Source: Clostridiales bacterium (GTDB lineage: Bacteria > Bacillota > Clostridia > Saccharofermentanales > Saccharofermentanaceae). From it: a stretch of DNA of 64,000 nucleotides. A program made the position numbers and the translations under genes. The stretch's first letter is position 1. Every line of letters starts with the position of its first letter. The notes under the pieces are model-generated. The model was not told the DNA's origin. It was given only the letters and a program-made list of their open reading frames with translations, and searched no databases. The DNA is taken from positions 18,661-82,660 of the forward strand of contig JAFWPB010000010.1 in the NCBI GenBank assembly GCA_017545245.1. The letters are read 5' to 3'. Below, piece after piece: positions 35,122 to 44,760 of the stretch.

Positions 35122-37971
35122 ATGATACGTTCAAGAAACCGACTACTTCGAAAGTACTGCGAAGGGCAGTATTATTTCTATTCGTTTTTTATCCCGGCCT
35201 TTATCATGTTCATCATATTCCTGATCCTGCAGATCCATCCGCTGGGTGCAGGTACGAATATGGTTCTTACAGTAGACTGTTATCACCAGTATGCACCGTT
35301 TTTGGTAGAACTTAGAAACAAGATCCTTTCCGGAGAGAGTTTGTTTTTCTCCTGGAATGTAGGTATGGGAACGAACTTCTGGGCGGTATTAGCCAACTAT
35401 TCGGCAAGCCCTCTGAATATCATTTCCATCTTTTTCACACCTAAATACGTTGGCGACTGTGTTGCGTTGATCGCCATCATTCGTGTCGGTCTGACAGGCC
35501 TTTTCATGTCGATCCTTCTCAAGGAATTCGATAAGAAGCGCAAGGACCTTCTGCTCGTTGCGTTCGCATCCTCCTATGCACTTTGCGGCTGGGTCGCTGC
35601 CTATTTCTGGAATATCATGTGGCATGATGCAGTAATGCTCCTGCCTCTCATCGTTTACGGACTGATCAAGATGATGCGTGATAAGAAACCGCTTCTGTAC
35701 TGCCTCTCTCTGGCAGTGTGTCTGATCAGTAATTTCTACTCCGGATATTTTGTATGTCTGTTCCTGGTGATCTATGCACCGATTCTGTATATCACAATTA
35801 CAGAACGTGTGACGATCAAGAATCTCTGGTCTGCCGTATGGCGCTTTGCTGTATACTCAGGAATCGGTGGAGGTATCTCTGCATTCCTGACATTATCGAC
35901 ATTCTTTACTTTGCAGCAATCCTCTGCAACCGGCGGCACATTCCCGAAAGAATTCCAGGTAACCAATGATGTCTTTGATTTCATCAGCCGTTTCTTCGTG
36001 GGATCGAACCCGAATATCCGCGACGGTATGGCAAATGTTTACTGCGGCATCCTGGTCATCATGATGGTCCCGCTTTATTTCCTGTGCAAAAAGATCCGTC
36101 TTAGAGAGAAGATTGCATACGGTATAGGACTTGCTGTTATGTACATCAGCTTAAGCAGCCGTATGATGACTTACATCTGGCATGGCTTCCATTTCCCGAA
36201 CCAGATTCCATACCGCAATGCATTTTTGATCTCATTCCTGGTAGTTATCATGGGATATAAGGTTCTCCGTAATCTCAAGTCCTTTTCAAAAGGAGAGCTG
36301 CTCGTTCCTTGCTTAAGCATGATTGCCTATCTTATCCTTTACGAAAAAATCGGCGAGGGTCAGGATGGCTATATCGCTATGGGTATTTCGATCGTATTCG
36401 TCATCATTTATACTGCGATGCTCCGTATGATCGCAAATGGAAAGAAAAGTGCTATGTTCCAGCAGATCGCACTGTTCTTCGTACTGGTGGTGGAAATCTT
36501 TACGTCTTCTGCGGTGACGATCAGTCTGGTCGCGGCGCACGAAGGTTTTACCGGATGGGATTTCTACGGTTCCCGTTACAACGAGATCCAGACATTGCTT
36601 ACGGAATCCGAGGCGCAGAATCCATATGGATTTGAACGTTCCGAGATCTATCCGGCTTATATCTGCAATCAGCCGGCACTCTATAACATGAAAGGAATCT
36701 CGATCTTTACATCCACTGCACGTGAGAGTTTCGTCAAGTTTATCAGTAACCTGGGATTCCATAATAACGGCATCAACAGCATGCGTAACTTCGGTATGAC
36801 TGAGGTCACGGGCACACTTTTCGGCGTGCGGAATATGTTTGACCTGAACAAATCTTCACCGATTCCGGCTTGCTTCAAAGAGATTGAATGCGATGCGGAT
36901 ATCCGTCATTTTAAGAACGAAGATTCATTGTCTGTTGCATATATGGTTGATCCGGCTGTCATTGATTACCACATGAATCAGACTTCGGTCCCGTTCCTTT
37001 CCAACAATGCATTTGTGAAGAGCCTCGGTATTGAAAATGATGTGTTTGAACCAGTTGACCTGTCCTTTAACTCAGTGGATGGTGCCAAGGCTGACGGCGG
37101 AACGGCACGTACCGGCTACAAGTACACGTTCGAGGGAACGAAGGCAGAATTCAGTTTGACGATGAAAGATGCCAATATTGGTGATCATCTGTATTTGTAT
37201 GTTGTTGCAAACAAGGCTCCGTCTGTAACGATCAATGACCAGGAGAAGCATTCTACCGAGATAAAAGAAACAAAGTACACAGCTCGTACGTATCAGTTCA
37301 TGGATCTCGGATATTATGAGAAGAACACTAACAAACTGGTAACACTCAAGTTCAACGACAGTGGTCTGAGTGGAAATATCTGGATCCAGTGTGCTCGTGT
37401 TGTGGAACCGGCATACGAAGAGATGGTCGAAAAACTCAGTGACGAACAGATGAAGGTTCTGAGCTATGACTCTTCGCATCTTGAAGGTACGATCACGGCA
37501 AAGACGGATGGAGCCCTTTTCCTGACGATTCCTTACGATGAGAGCTGGGAAGCAACAGTGGATGGACAGCCGGCGGAACTTATCCCGATCGATAACGCAT
37601 TCATGGCGATCCGTCTTACAGCAGGAACACATAACATTTATATGACCTATCATCCGAACCGTTTCCAGCTTTCTTGCTATGTTACATACGCATCTCTTGC
37701 GGCACTCTTCTTCCTGACGATCATCCGGAAGATCCTGGAGCACTTCCGTTTGAAGAAGATGTTTGCGACGGATACTGAAAAATCCTTGCCGGTTGATGAG
37801 GTTCTCGCAGAGGCGAGTTCTTCCGAGGCTTCTGAGGAAAAAGCAACTTCGACAGAAACGAGCGAAAACCCGGAAGGAACGGAAGAAACAGGGAAGCCGG
37901 AAGAGACAGATACAAAAGAAGCGCATACTAAGCAAAATAGTTCTGACGCACAGGATGCTGACAAAGAATGA
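35122..37971 (+). CDS. YfhO family membrane protein (first copy)
   Basis: A 949-residue protein with about a dozen membrane helices in its first 470 residues, an extracellular beta-rich region, a final helix near 850, and an acidic Ser/Glu/Thr tail. YfhO hallmarks include the first-loop DCYHQYAPF and SWNVGMGTNFW, and the late motif TIPYDESWEATVDGQ. YfhO-type proteins are GT-C-like glycosyltransferases; a known case glycosylates lipoteichoic acid. ATG 35122 has GGGGA 6 nt upstream. Its stop overlaps the next YfhO start (ATGA). Confidence 0.9.
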   Translation: MIRSRNRLLRKYCEGQYYFYSFFIPAFIMFIIFLILQIHPLGAGTNMVLTVDCYHQYAPFLVELRNKILSGESLFFSWNVGMGTNFWAVLANYSASPLNIISIFFTPKYVGDCVALIAIIRVGLTGLFMSILLKEFDKKRKDLLLVAFASSYALCGWVAAYFWNIMWHDAVMLLPLIVYGLIKMMRDKKPLLYCLSLAVCLISNFYSGYFVCLFLVIYAPILYITITERVTIKNLWSAVWRFAVYSGIGGGISAFLTLSTFFTLQQSSATGGTFPKEFQVTNDVFDFISRFFVGSNPNIRDGMANVYCGILVIMMVPLYFLCKKIRLREKIAYGIGLAVMYISLSSRMMTYIWHGFHFPNQIPYRNAFLISFLVVIMGYKVLRNLKSFSKGELLVPCLSMIAYLILYEKIGEGQDGYIAMGISIVFVIIYTAMLRMIANGKKSAMFQQIALFFVLVVEIFTSSAVTISLVAAHEGFTGWDFYGSRYNEIQTLLTESEAQNPYGFERSEIYPAYICNQPALYNMKGISIFTSTARESFVKFISNLGFHNNGINSMRNFGMTEVTGTLFGVRNMFDLNKSSPIPACFKEIECDADIRHFKNEDSLSVAYMVDPAVIDYHMNQTSVPFLSNNAFVKSLGIENDVFEPVDLSFNSVDGAKADGGTARTGYKYTFEGTKAEFSLTMKDANIGDHLYLYVVANKAPSVTINDQEKHSTEIKETKYTARTYQFMDLGYYEKNTNKLVTLKFNDSGLSGNIWIQCARVVEPAYEEMVEKLSDEQMKVLSYDSSHLEGTITAKTDGALFLTIPYDESWEATVDGQPAELIPIDNAFMAIRLTAGTHNIYMTYHPNRFQLSCYVTYASLAALFFLTIIRKILEHFRLKKMFATDTEKSLPVDEVLAEASSSEASEEKATSTETSENPEGTEETGKPEETDTKEAHTKQNSSDAQDADKE

Positions 37972-40712
37972 AGACGAGATATAAAGACAATCGGATAGCT
38001 TTGTCAGATCCATCTGCGAAGGCATGCCTTCTGGCATCATTCCTGCTGCCAGTGGTCCTGCTTTTGGTCGCGGCGTGGAAACTGAAGATCGCTCCATTTT
38101 CTGACACATACTATATGCCGCAATCCATGCAGGAGACATATATTCCTGTTATTTCGGAGTTCTGGCACAAGGTCAGAAACGGGGAGTCGTTGTTTTATAC
38201 TTGGAACAGCGGCGGTGGTACCAGTTTCTGGAACTTGATCGCCTGCTATGCGGCAAGTCCTTTTACATGGTTATATGTATGCTTTAAGGAGTCGGATATT
38301 GCAAAAGTTACGCAGATCATTTTTGCCTTGAAGGCGGCTTTTGCTTCGCTGTTTTTCAGCATGATGCTGTGGAAAAAAGAGAAAAACGTATCTCCGCTGA
38401 ACGTGGCTTTCTCCTGTGCGTACGGCCTTTCCGGGTTCATGGTGGCGTATTACGAAGAACCGTGGCTCCTCGATGCAGTCGTTCTTTTACCGCTTCTTAT
38501 TCTTGGTGCTTATTTCCTGATTCAGGGATGTCATAAGTGGCTCTTTACGTTTTCTCTGGCGTTGATCTGCATTAGTTCCTGGCAGGCAGGCGTTTATGTT
38601 CTGGTATTTATTGTCGTGATCTTCCCGATGCTGGTCATGGAAAGATATGCGAAAAAAGAAAAGGAGATGGTCCGTAAACTCCTGATGCATTTCAAGGATT
38701 TTGCGCTGGCCTTTATCCTTGCTCTGGGTATTTCGGCATTTGTCTGGTTCCCGACACTTTTCGGACTTCTGCGTTCGACGATTTCTGAACCGAGTTTTAA
38801 ATATCCGCAGGATCTGAAAACGACGATGACGATCTTTGACTGCCTTTCCCGTTTTTCTTTTGACTCAGCGCATATTTCTGTTACTGACACAAATCAGCTG
38901 CCCAGTGTTTATTGTGGCATCATGGCCATGCTCTTTGTTGTTTTCTATGGAATGTCGGAAAAAATCCCGTTTAAAGAGAAGATCTATTCTTTCAGTGCAC
39001 TCCTGTTTTTCTACGTTACGATGGCCAACCGACTGTTCTCGTTTGTTTTCAGCGGGCTGCACTATCCGATTACAAGCACATATCCTCAGGCATTCCTTCT
39101 GGTATTCATGGTAATGTACATGGTGGGCCGGGCTCTGGGCGTAGGTGCTTTTTCCGAAAAGCACCGTAATCTCCAGATTGCATCTGTCTTGCTCATTGTA
39201 TTCATGCTGATCCAGACAGCGATTTCAAAAGATCTCAACTATGATAATCATCAGATCTATTATGCTATCTCATTCATCATAGTCTATTTCGCGATCATTT
39301 CTTTCCTTGAGAAGGAAAACAATCTGTCACAAAACCGATTCCTGCTGGTTATTCTTTCTTGCGTGCTGCTTACAGAAACGGCAATGTCGATCGTTCATCC
39401 GTTAAAGGACCGCTACTTTGTGCGTTCCATGAAGAATACGGTCATAGATTCTGCAATCAGACCGATGAGTAACGAGATACGGCAGAGCTTGCTCCCAAAC
39501 CAGAAAAATGAGTGGGTCTATGAACTTAATTCAGCGGTTACATATCATGAACCGGATGAGGAAACGCTGAGACAGATCAACGAACTGAAGCAGGGATTGA
39601 ATGCTGGAGAGCGTCTTGCTCTATATAATGAAGATATCAAGAACTATGGACTTCTGTTTCATGTTCCATCTATTGACTCCTCGATGTATATCCAGCCGGT
39701 TTCCTTTCTTGAAACGCTTCGGACACTGTCAGTCAGTCAATCTGATGAGGAGCTTAAGGCTGTGGATACTCTTCCGTGGCTGAATAAGTTTTTCTATATA
39801 GCTGGAACAGATTCATTAGAAAATCTTCTGGTTCATTCCGGTTCTCTCGGCTATTTCACAGATTCTGAAAGCATCTATGATGATCTGGATCAAGGGGATT
39901 CGCCTTTAGATGTCCAGAATAAGCTGGCCAGACTATTTGTTGAGAATGATATTTTGGAAGATATAGATTATTCAATTGTGACTTTAGACCACATCACGGA
40001 TCAGGGTGAGCGCAACTTCAAAGCGAACTCATCCAAGGATATGGGAGACGCAGTATTCTCCATCAAGCCTCCCTTTAATAATCCTATATATATATTATGT
40101 GACTGTGAACAGGAAATCGTTCTTGAGGTTCGCTACCTTGATGAAAATGAAGATGCGATCCATACGGAGACTTGTTCCGAGGCTCAGTCAAAATGGGTAT
40201 GCCTGGATACTTCTATTGAGAATGTTGAAGAAATCCGTCTTCATCTGACATTCTCAAGATTGAAGTCGGAGACATTTTCATTCCATGTTACGCAAGTGAA
40301 TACGGAGGACCTGCATGACTTGGAAAGAAAAATGCAGGAGAGTGCTTTTCACATATCTGAATTTGGTTCTGCGCACCTGGAAGGAAATATCAGTGCCAAG
40401 ACATCCGGGAATCTCATATTTACCATTCCTTACGATAATTCCTGGACTGTCTATGTTGATGGGCAGAAGACGAAGGTCTTCCGAGCATGTGATGCATTTT
40501 TGGGGATTCACTTGACCGAAGGTGAACATCAAGTTACCATGAAATACGAACCGGCGAAATGGAAGATCAATATAATCGCATCGGCTGTTTTCACAATTCT
40601 AACTGTAGGTATCGCAGTTACCTCATATTGGGGAAAAGACAAAAAGAAAACGTTGACGAAAAAAGTGAATGAGGACAATAGCGCTTCCGAACAGGGAGAA
40701 AATGAGAAATGA
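37968..40712 (+). CDS. YfhO family membrane protein (second copy)
   Basis: A 914-residue paralogue of the preceding protein with the same plan: early outer loop with WNSGGGTSFWN, many helices, a late TIPYDNSWTVYVDGQ motif and a C-terminal helix with charged tail. The two are divergent outside these motifs, so the duplication is old. Start ATG 37968 overlaps the previous stop, and its own stop overlaps the exonuclease start (ATGA both times), implying coupled synthesis. Likely modifies a cell-envelope polymer with sugar; donor and acceptor unknown. Confidence 0.9.
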   Translation: MKTRYKDNRIALSDPSAKACLLASFLLPVVLLLVAAWKLKIAPFSDTYYMPQSMQETYIPVISEFWHKVRNGESLFYTWNSGGGTSFWNLIACYAASPFTWLYVCFKESDIAKVTQIIFALKAAFASLFFSMMLWKKEKNVSPLNVAFSCAYGLSGFMVAYYEEPWLLDAVVLLPLLILGAYFLIQGCHKWLFTFSLALICISSWQAGVYVLVFIVVIFPMLVMERYAKKEKEMVRKLLMHFKDFALAFILALGISAFVWFPTLFGLLRSTISEPSFKYPQDLKTTMTIFDCLSRFSFDSAHISVTDTNQLPSVYCGIMAMLFVVFYGMSEKIPFKEKIYSFSALLFFYVTMANRLFSFVFSGLHYPITSTYPQAFLLVFMVMYMVGRALGVGAFSEKHRNLQIASVLLIVFMLIQTAISKDLNYDNHQIYYAISFIIVYFAIISFLEKENNLSQNRFLLVILSCVLLTETAMSIVHPLKDRYFVRSMKNTVIDSAIRPMSNEIRQSLLPNQKNEWVYELNSAVTYHEPDEETLRQINELKQGLNAGERLALYNEDIKNYGLLFHVPSIDSSMYIQPVSFLETLRTLSVSQSDEELKAVDTLPWLNKFFYIAGTDSLENLLVHSGSLGYFTDSESIYDDLDQGDSPLDVQNKLARLFVENDILEDIDYSIVTLDHITDQGERNFKANSSKDMGDAVFSIKPPFNNPIYILCDCEQEIVLEVRYLDENEDAIHTETCSEAQSKWVCLDTSIENVEEIRLHLTFSRLKSETFSFHVTQVNTEDLHDLERKMQESAFHISEFGSAHLEGNISAKTSGNLIFTIPYDNSWTVYVDGQKTKVFRACDAFLGIHLTEGEHQVTMKYEPAKWKINIIASAVFTILTVGIAVTSYWGKDKKKTLTKKVNEDNSASEQGENEK

Positions 40713-41752
40713 AGCAGGATGAGATCAATTATCCAATTACATTTGTTGTCTTTGACATGGAATGGAATCAGCCGATTCCGTACATGCCTTCTCCTGTCGA
40801 CCCGAAAATCCTTCCTGGTGAGATTATAGAAATCGGAGCCGTCAAACTGACGCTTCAATCTTCTACTGAGTATTCTATGTCTGAACCATTTCTGATCACA
40901 GTAAAACCGCAGTACTATAAAATCATGAACCGCCAGGTCTCGAGGGTGATCAACAAGGATACGAACGATCTTCGATGGGGCGTTTCTTTTCCAGAGGCAT
41001 ATGATTTTTTCATGAAGTGGTGTGGTGAAGATTTTGTGCTCTGTGCATGGGGTGACTCGGATATTTCGATTTTGAAATCAAATCTGAAGATCCATGGCCT
41101 TTCTGCAGAAGTCAATGACCGATTCCTGGATATCCAGCCACTGTTTGGCCGTGTGGCAGAGAATACTGCACAGCAGAGAAGCGTTGCGTATGCCGTAGAT
41201 TTTTATCGTATCCCTCAGACAGATGATTTCCATAGTGCTGATAAAGATGCATACTATGAAGCAAAGATACTGAAAGAAACATTGACCGACTATTTTGCGA
41301 TCCGTGAAAAAGCAGACGGGAAAGAGAAGGGGGAACAGCCTCAGCTCAAGCACTATATCTCCAATCCAAATCTGAATACACAGAAAAAATGGAGAAGTGA
41401 GATCTGTGCGACAGAAAAGGAAGCGATCAACCTTTCCTTGAAAGAAGAGATGCTTTGCCCGATCTGTCAGATGAAACTCAGTGCAAATCTGGATTGGTTT
41501 TCATCAGGACATACCTGGATGTCTTTGTGGTTCTGTCAGGAGCATGGCCAGCTCACTGGAAAAATCCGGGCGAAGAAAACACCTCAGCAAGCTTTTTATG
41601 GAATGGGACAGTTACGTTTTGTAAATGGCAACGCCGCAAGGTATGTTCAGGAGAAGTGGCAGGAGCGAAATTGTAAAAATGAACAAAATGTTAAATTGCC
41701 AGAATACGAAATAAATGACGGCAACAATGTGAACAATTGTGAACATTCCTGA
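40709..41752 (+). CDS. DEDDh-type 3'-5' exonuclease domain protein with zinc-finger-like C-terminus
   Basis: A 347-residue protein. The exonuclease domain (about 10-200) has VFDMEWN with EIGAVKL (Exo I), WGDSDISILKS (Exo II), and HSADKDAYYEA (Exo III), consistent with the DEDDh group (RNase T, DNA polymerase epsilon-like). Residues about 245-300 hold CPICQMKL and, later, WFCQEHG, which look like a zinc site. The C-terminus is Asn-rich. It may trim RNA or DNA. Translation overlaps a YfhO gene by ATGA, an unusual partner for a nuclease. Confidence 0.82.
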   Translation: MKQDEINYPITFVVFDMEWNQPIPYMPSPVDPKILPGEIIEIGAVKLTLQSSTEYSMSEPFLITVKPQYYKIMNRQVSRVINKDTNDLRWGVSFPEAYDFFMKWCGEDFVLCAWGDSDISILKSNLKIHGLSAEVNDRFLDIQPLFGRVAENTAQQRSVAYAVDFYRIPQTDDFHSADKDAYYEAKILKETLTDYFAIREKADGKEKGEQPQLKHYISNPNLNTQKKWRSEICATEKEAINLSLKEEMLCPICQMKLSANLDWFSSGHTWMSLWFCQEHGQLTGKIRAKKTPQQAFYGMGQLRFVNGNAARYVQEKWQERNCKNEQNVKLPEYEINDGNNVNNCEHS

Positions 41753-41782
41753 TAAAGGGGTTCCTTTTTGCAAGTATCTAAA

Positions 41783-41830
41783 TATAATGATAAATAAGTA
41801 TAACCAATAATAACCAAACTTAACCGAACT
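41783..41830 (+). promoter_or_regulatory. TATAAT and three tandem 10-bp repeats before the PilX-like gene
   Basis: TATAAT at 41783-41788 is followed by three direct repeats starting at 41801, 41811 and 41821: TAACCAATAA, TAACCAAACT, TAACCGAACT. Spacing is exactly 10 bp, about one turn of DNA. They lie downstream of the -10, where a repressor or an RNA-binding protein could act. The -35 is weak. A weak hairpin (AAAGG with CCTTT near 41755-41767) may terminate the exonuclease operon. Confidence 0.45.
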
Positions 41831-41864
41831 GAAACAAAATGATTTAAGATGGAGGCAATTTAAG

Positions 41865-43757
41865 ATGAAATTCTTACATAACAGTAAGAGGCATCCAGGT
41901 AACGATAAGAAGGGCGGCATGTTGTTGCTTGTTCTTGTCATTTTCGGTATGGCTCTTATTCTCATTTCATCCGCGTTGACAATTTCTCTAGCAAGCCGTG
42001 ATCGGTATTATGTGGATGCTGAGTTAAGCCAGGAGCGTCTGACTCTTGTCTGTGCAGCTGAAACTTTTGTCGATATGCTCGAAAATCAAGAGTTTACTGA
42101 TGAGATGCTGAGAAACGCTATCGGAGAAGACCTGATTATTACCGGTGCTTCTACGAGCGACCCAGAGGCTGGCCCTTCCGCAGTAGATGGTAAGTCTATT
42201 GCCCCTGGTCTTTCCGGTATCGCAGGTACAAGTTATACAAAGTGTACTGTATCTGAAGATTCAGGAAGCGATGATATTTTCGTTGACTTTAGTACAGTTA
42301 TTGATGCAACTGGTTTGGATCAGAATGCTGAGAAGCTTCGTATCCGTTTGCATTATGTACCACCGACGCCACCGCCGGACATTTGCCCGAACATGATTAC
42401 AACTGGTGAAGTTGGTGCAACAAACGACTTCCCGAAGTTGAACATTCAGACAAGAAACTACTTCACAGTATTGCACGGTGATTCCACAACAAACTCTTCT
42501 GCTGCATACTACAGAAACAAGGTAGTTTTCACTGGTAAGGCTTATCTTACAAATGGTACATTGTTCTATAACGATGTAATCTTCTATGGTCCTGATGCCG
42601 GTGTTGATAAGGCCAGCTTAGGTAATGGTCTTATTACTGACAGCACAAGTTCTTTCTACTTCTTGGGTTGTGATCTTGCTGATGGTTCGAAGTCTGCAAC
42701 AATTCAGCATGCAATTCTGAATTCTAACGGCACACCGTCAGCAGATGATGGTTCTGGATTTAACTTTAAGGCACGTTCTGCATTCTTCTACAATTCCGAG
42801 ATCAATATCAAGACTTGGACTGGTATGAATGACAACTGTAAGTACTTTATTTCTGATTCAAGTGCTCGTGTTAACATCAACCGTGGCTGGAATGGTAACA
42901 ACGTTCTTATCAGCGCAAATGGTGGTGTAACGAATGCACCTTATGAGACTATATATACATACTCTCAGATCAATGATGGTTCTCATGCTGCAGAGCTTGC
43001 TGAGTACAATAACGTAAAGAGCAAGGCTTCTGACTACATGGCTGGTGGCGGAGAGTTGTTCGCAGCAGTTTCTCACCAGGTTCCGGAAGCAGATGCTTAT
43101 AGCTCCTATAAGAAGGCTGGTATCCCGATTTCGAATTCCGATACGACTTTGAACGGCGGTAAGAGCTATACAATGAGCGGTTACTATGCTGCAAATTGTC
43201 TTGAGATCGACTTGTCCTATGGTGATGCAACAATCACAATGACTGGCGATACAACGTTTAGAGATTACTACATCAAGGTAGACAATTCCTATGGTAACCA
43301 TCTTTACATCGTATTGGATCCAGGCGTATCCTTCATCATGATGGATCAGTGTGATAAGTGTAAAGATACAGGCAGAACTTGTGGTGTCGTTTCTACTTAC
43401 CATCAGAGTGAAGACTGGACAAAGGCTGAATTCCCGGTTGAGAATCCGCAGATTCGTGGACAGGCTGGAACAGAGCCGGCTTGCGTAATCGTTGGTAACG
43501 GCAGTAACACATTGTCTGCAGCTCGTGCTTGCACAGTTGATGCTTACATTTCTCTGGCAGGTAGAGGAGCAGATGCTAGTACAGTAATCCTCAAGGATAA
43601 AGTTAACTTCTATGGCCGTGTTGAAGCAGTTTACCTTAACCAGGGCTGCAGCGATGACCTTATGGTTTACGATTGTCCTAAGCTTGGTAGCGGTAGCACA
43701 GGCGAGCAGCCGTTGTCTACAAACTACACAGCTACAGAGTATGAATTCTATTATTAA
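41865..43757 (+). CDS. Large PilX-like pilus-associated protein (candidate tip or minor pilin)
   Basis: A 630-residue protein with a prepilin-like start: basic leader, then KKGG, then about 24 hydrophobic residues (MLLLVLVIFGMALILIS) and an Ala/Glu-rich helix (AELSQERLTLVCAAETF). This resembles PilX/PilV-type N-termini, which lack the Glu5 of major pilins. From about 170 on it is Asn/Thr/Gly-rich beta structure, likely a beta-helix, with a CDKCKDTGRTC cysteine cluster near 500. SD GGAGG is 9 nt upstream. It converges on the prepilin genes and probably joins that pilus as an adhesive subunit; this is inferred. Confidence 0.65.
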   Translation: MKFLHNSKRHPGNDKKGGMLLLVLVIFGMALILISSALTISLASRDRYYVDAELSQERLTLVCAAETFVDMLENQEFTDEMLRNAIGEDLIITGASTSDPEAGPSAVDGKSIAPGLSGIAGTSYTKCTVSEDSGSDDIFVDFSTVIDATGLDQNAEKLRIRLHYVPPTPPPDICPNMITTGEVGATNDFPKLNIQTRNYFTVLHGDSTTNSSAAYYRNKVVFTGKAYLTNGTLFYNDVIFYGPDAGVDKASLGNGLITDSTSSFYFLGCDLADGSKSATIQHAILNSNGTPSADDGSGFNFKARSAFFYNSEINIKTWTGMNDNCKYFISDSSARVNINRGWNGNNVLISANGGVTNAPYETIYTYSQINDGSHAAELAEYNNVKSKASDYMAGGGELFAAVSHQVPEADAYSSYKKAGIPISNSDTTLNGGKSYTMSGYYAANCLEIDLSYGDATITMTGDTTFRDYYIKVDNSYGNHLYIVLDPGVSFIMMDQCDKCKDTGRTCGVVSTYHQSEDWTKAEFPVENPQIRGQAGTEPACVIVGNGSNTLSAARACTVDAYISLAGRGADASTVILKDKVNFYGRVEAVYLNQGCSDDLMVYDCPKLGSGSTGEQPLSTNYTATEYEFYY

Positions 43758-43793
43758 TAAAAATCTGTGTGTTCATTAAGATTTATTCATTGT

Positions 43794-43826
43794 GGGGGGC
43801 TCGAAAGAGCCCCCCTTAAATTTTCT
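43794..43826 (+). terminator. Strong terminator of the PilX-like gene
   Basis: GGGGGGCTC (43794-43802), GAAA tetraloop, GAGCCCCCC (43807-43815), then TTAAATTTTCTC. A 9-bp GC-rich stem. Confidence 0.9.
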
Positions 43827-43829
43827 CTT

Positions 43830-44280
43830 TTACAGGTGCTTGAAGAGCTTGTAAGAGTTAAAGGATGATCAGATATATAAGACTGGCTTTATGAAGGGAA
43901 AAGACACAAATAAACGGAAATAAAGCATAGATATGAAGAGTCAAAATCTTCCAGCTGAAGGAAACAATCCTAAATTCCTTCTAAATAGCCCAAATCGAAC
44001 GCTGAGTGTTAAAAACGATACCAATATCATCTGGATGGCACAACGCGAAATAAGCACCAAAGAACGCGAAATCGGTTAAATAGACAAATCCACGCGATGG
44101 ATTCATATTGAGAGCAGATTGGAAAGATCCATTCAAGACTAATTCATAAGCGTATAAGGAATAATCATCCGGTAAAAGAATAGTCCGGATCAAATCAATC
44201 AAATAAGATTCTCATATATGACCGTTTGTATGAGTTCGTACGACAAGCAAATGGGCTTCCCCCCCAGACAAATAAGAAAT
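43830..44280. other. AT-rich spacer between the converging pilus units
   Basis: About 450 nt separate the PilX-like terminator and the pilin terminator. Apart from the doubtful minus-strand frame at 43981-44202, nothing recognisable is seen: no RNA gene, no repeat family, no transposase remains. Confidence 0.4.
43981..44202 (-). pseudogene. Doubtful short frame or gene remnant in the pilus spacer
   Basis: A 73-codon minus-strand frame beginning with TTG, without ribosome-binding site, ends at a TAG at 43981. Its product (for example LIRTILLPDDYSLYAY and YLTDFAFFGAYFALCHPDDI) reads more like protein than noise, with hydrophobic and acidic positions well placed. There is no ATG and no promoter. 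It may be the tail of a decayed gene. Confidence 0.25.
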
Positions 44281-44313
44281 AAAAAGGCACAGAACCGTCT
44301 CTGTGCCTTTTTT
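44281..44313. terminator. Terminator of the last pilin gene, near-symmetrical
   Basis: AAAAAGGCACAGA (44281-44293) pairs with TCTGTGCCTTTTT (44300-44312), with T-runs on both strands. It closes the minus-strand pilin gene ending at 44355 and would also stop plus-strand transcripts. Confidence 0.85.
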
Positions 44314-44354
44314 AGGTAAAACATGTGAATTTTAGAAGTGTCAATAATGTGGGA

Positions 44355-44561
44355 TTAAGAATTGTAACAGGCAGATACCTGGGCGGCTACATTTTCGACA
44401 TCGGCTACATGACTCTCCATTTTCTCTGTAGCACTCTTGGCAGCGATCAAATAGTCACTCACGCTATAGAAGATAACAAGCGCTAATATGACGATAAGAG
44501 CGATTACGATGACCATTTCTACTAATGTAAAGCCGCGCATAGATTTCCTCAACTTAATCAT
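44355..44561 (-). CDS. Very short type IV prepilin (mature 58 residues)
   Basis: A 68-residue prepilin. The leader MIKLRKSMRG is cut before FTLVEMVIV; Glu5 of the mature protein is present. After one long helix it has SDYLIAAKSATEKM, a motif shared with the two other short pilins, and a single C-terminal Cys (SACYNS). ATG 44561 has AGGAGGTG upstream. It has its own promoter (44608-44636) and terminator, so it is a separate unit. Mature size is far below the usual 130-160 residues of type IVa pilins. Confidence 0.9.
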   Translation of the reverse strand: MIKLRKSMRGFTLVEMVIVIALIVILALVIFYSVSDYLIAAKSATEKMESHVADVENVAAQVSACYNS

Positions 44562-44607
44562 AATTACACCTCCTGGATTTTCACAGTTCATTCACAATTA
44601 TGACACA

Positions 44608-44636
44608 ATTATATAATGGCAATTTTTGAAAAGCAA
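44608..44636 (-). promoter_or_regulatory. Promoter of the short pilin gene at 44355-44561
   Basis: On the minus strand TTGCTT (44636-44631), 17 bp, TATAAT (44613-44608). Downstream, in the untranslated leader, the TGTGAA-like steps TTGTGTCA, TTGTGAAT and CTGTGAAA recur. Confidence 0.6.
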
Positions 44637-44708
44637 TAGGTTAAAGCTAAAATTTAAGGATTTTTCGCTGGAAAGTAGAAATGGGGGGAGAGAAGAAGAA
44701 TTCAGACA

Positions 44709-44736
44709 CAAAAAAAGGCCGCTCATCGAGCGGCCT
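44709..44736 (-). terminator. Terminator of the middle prepilin operon
   Basis: GGCCGCTC (44717-44724), ATC, GAGCGGCC (44728-44735); on the minus strand the stem is followed by seven T. It ends the three-gene prepilin unit starting at 46069. Confidence 0.9.
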
Positions 44737-44760
44737 CTCTTTACTTGAAAACAACTTAAA

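Noticed and set aside
37072..38139. Minus-strand frame of 355 codons across the junction of the two YfhO genes
   Set aside because: Antisense of two YfhO coding regions with overlapping ATGA; Cys/Arg-rich composition is not protein-like.
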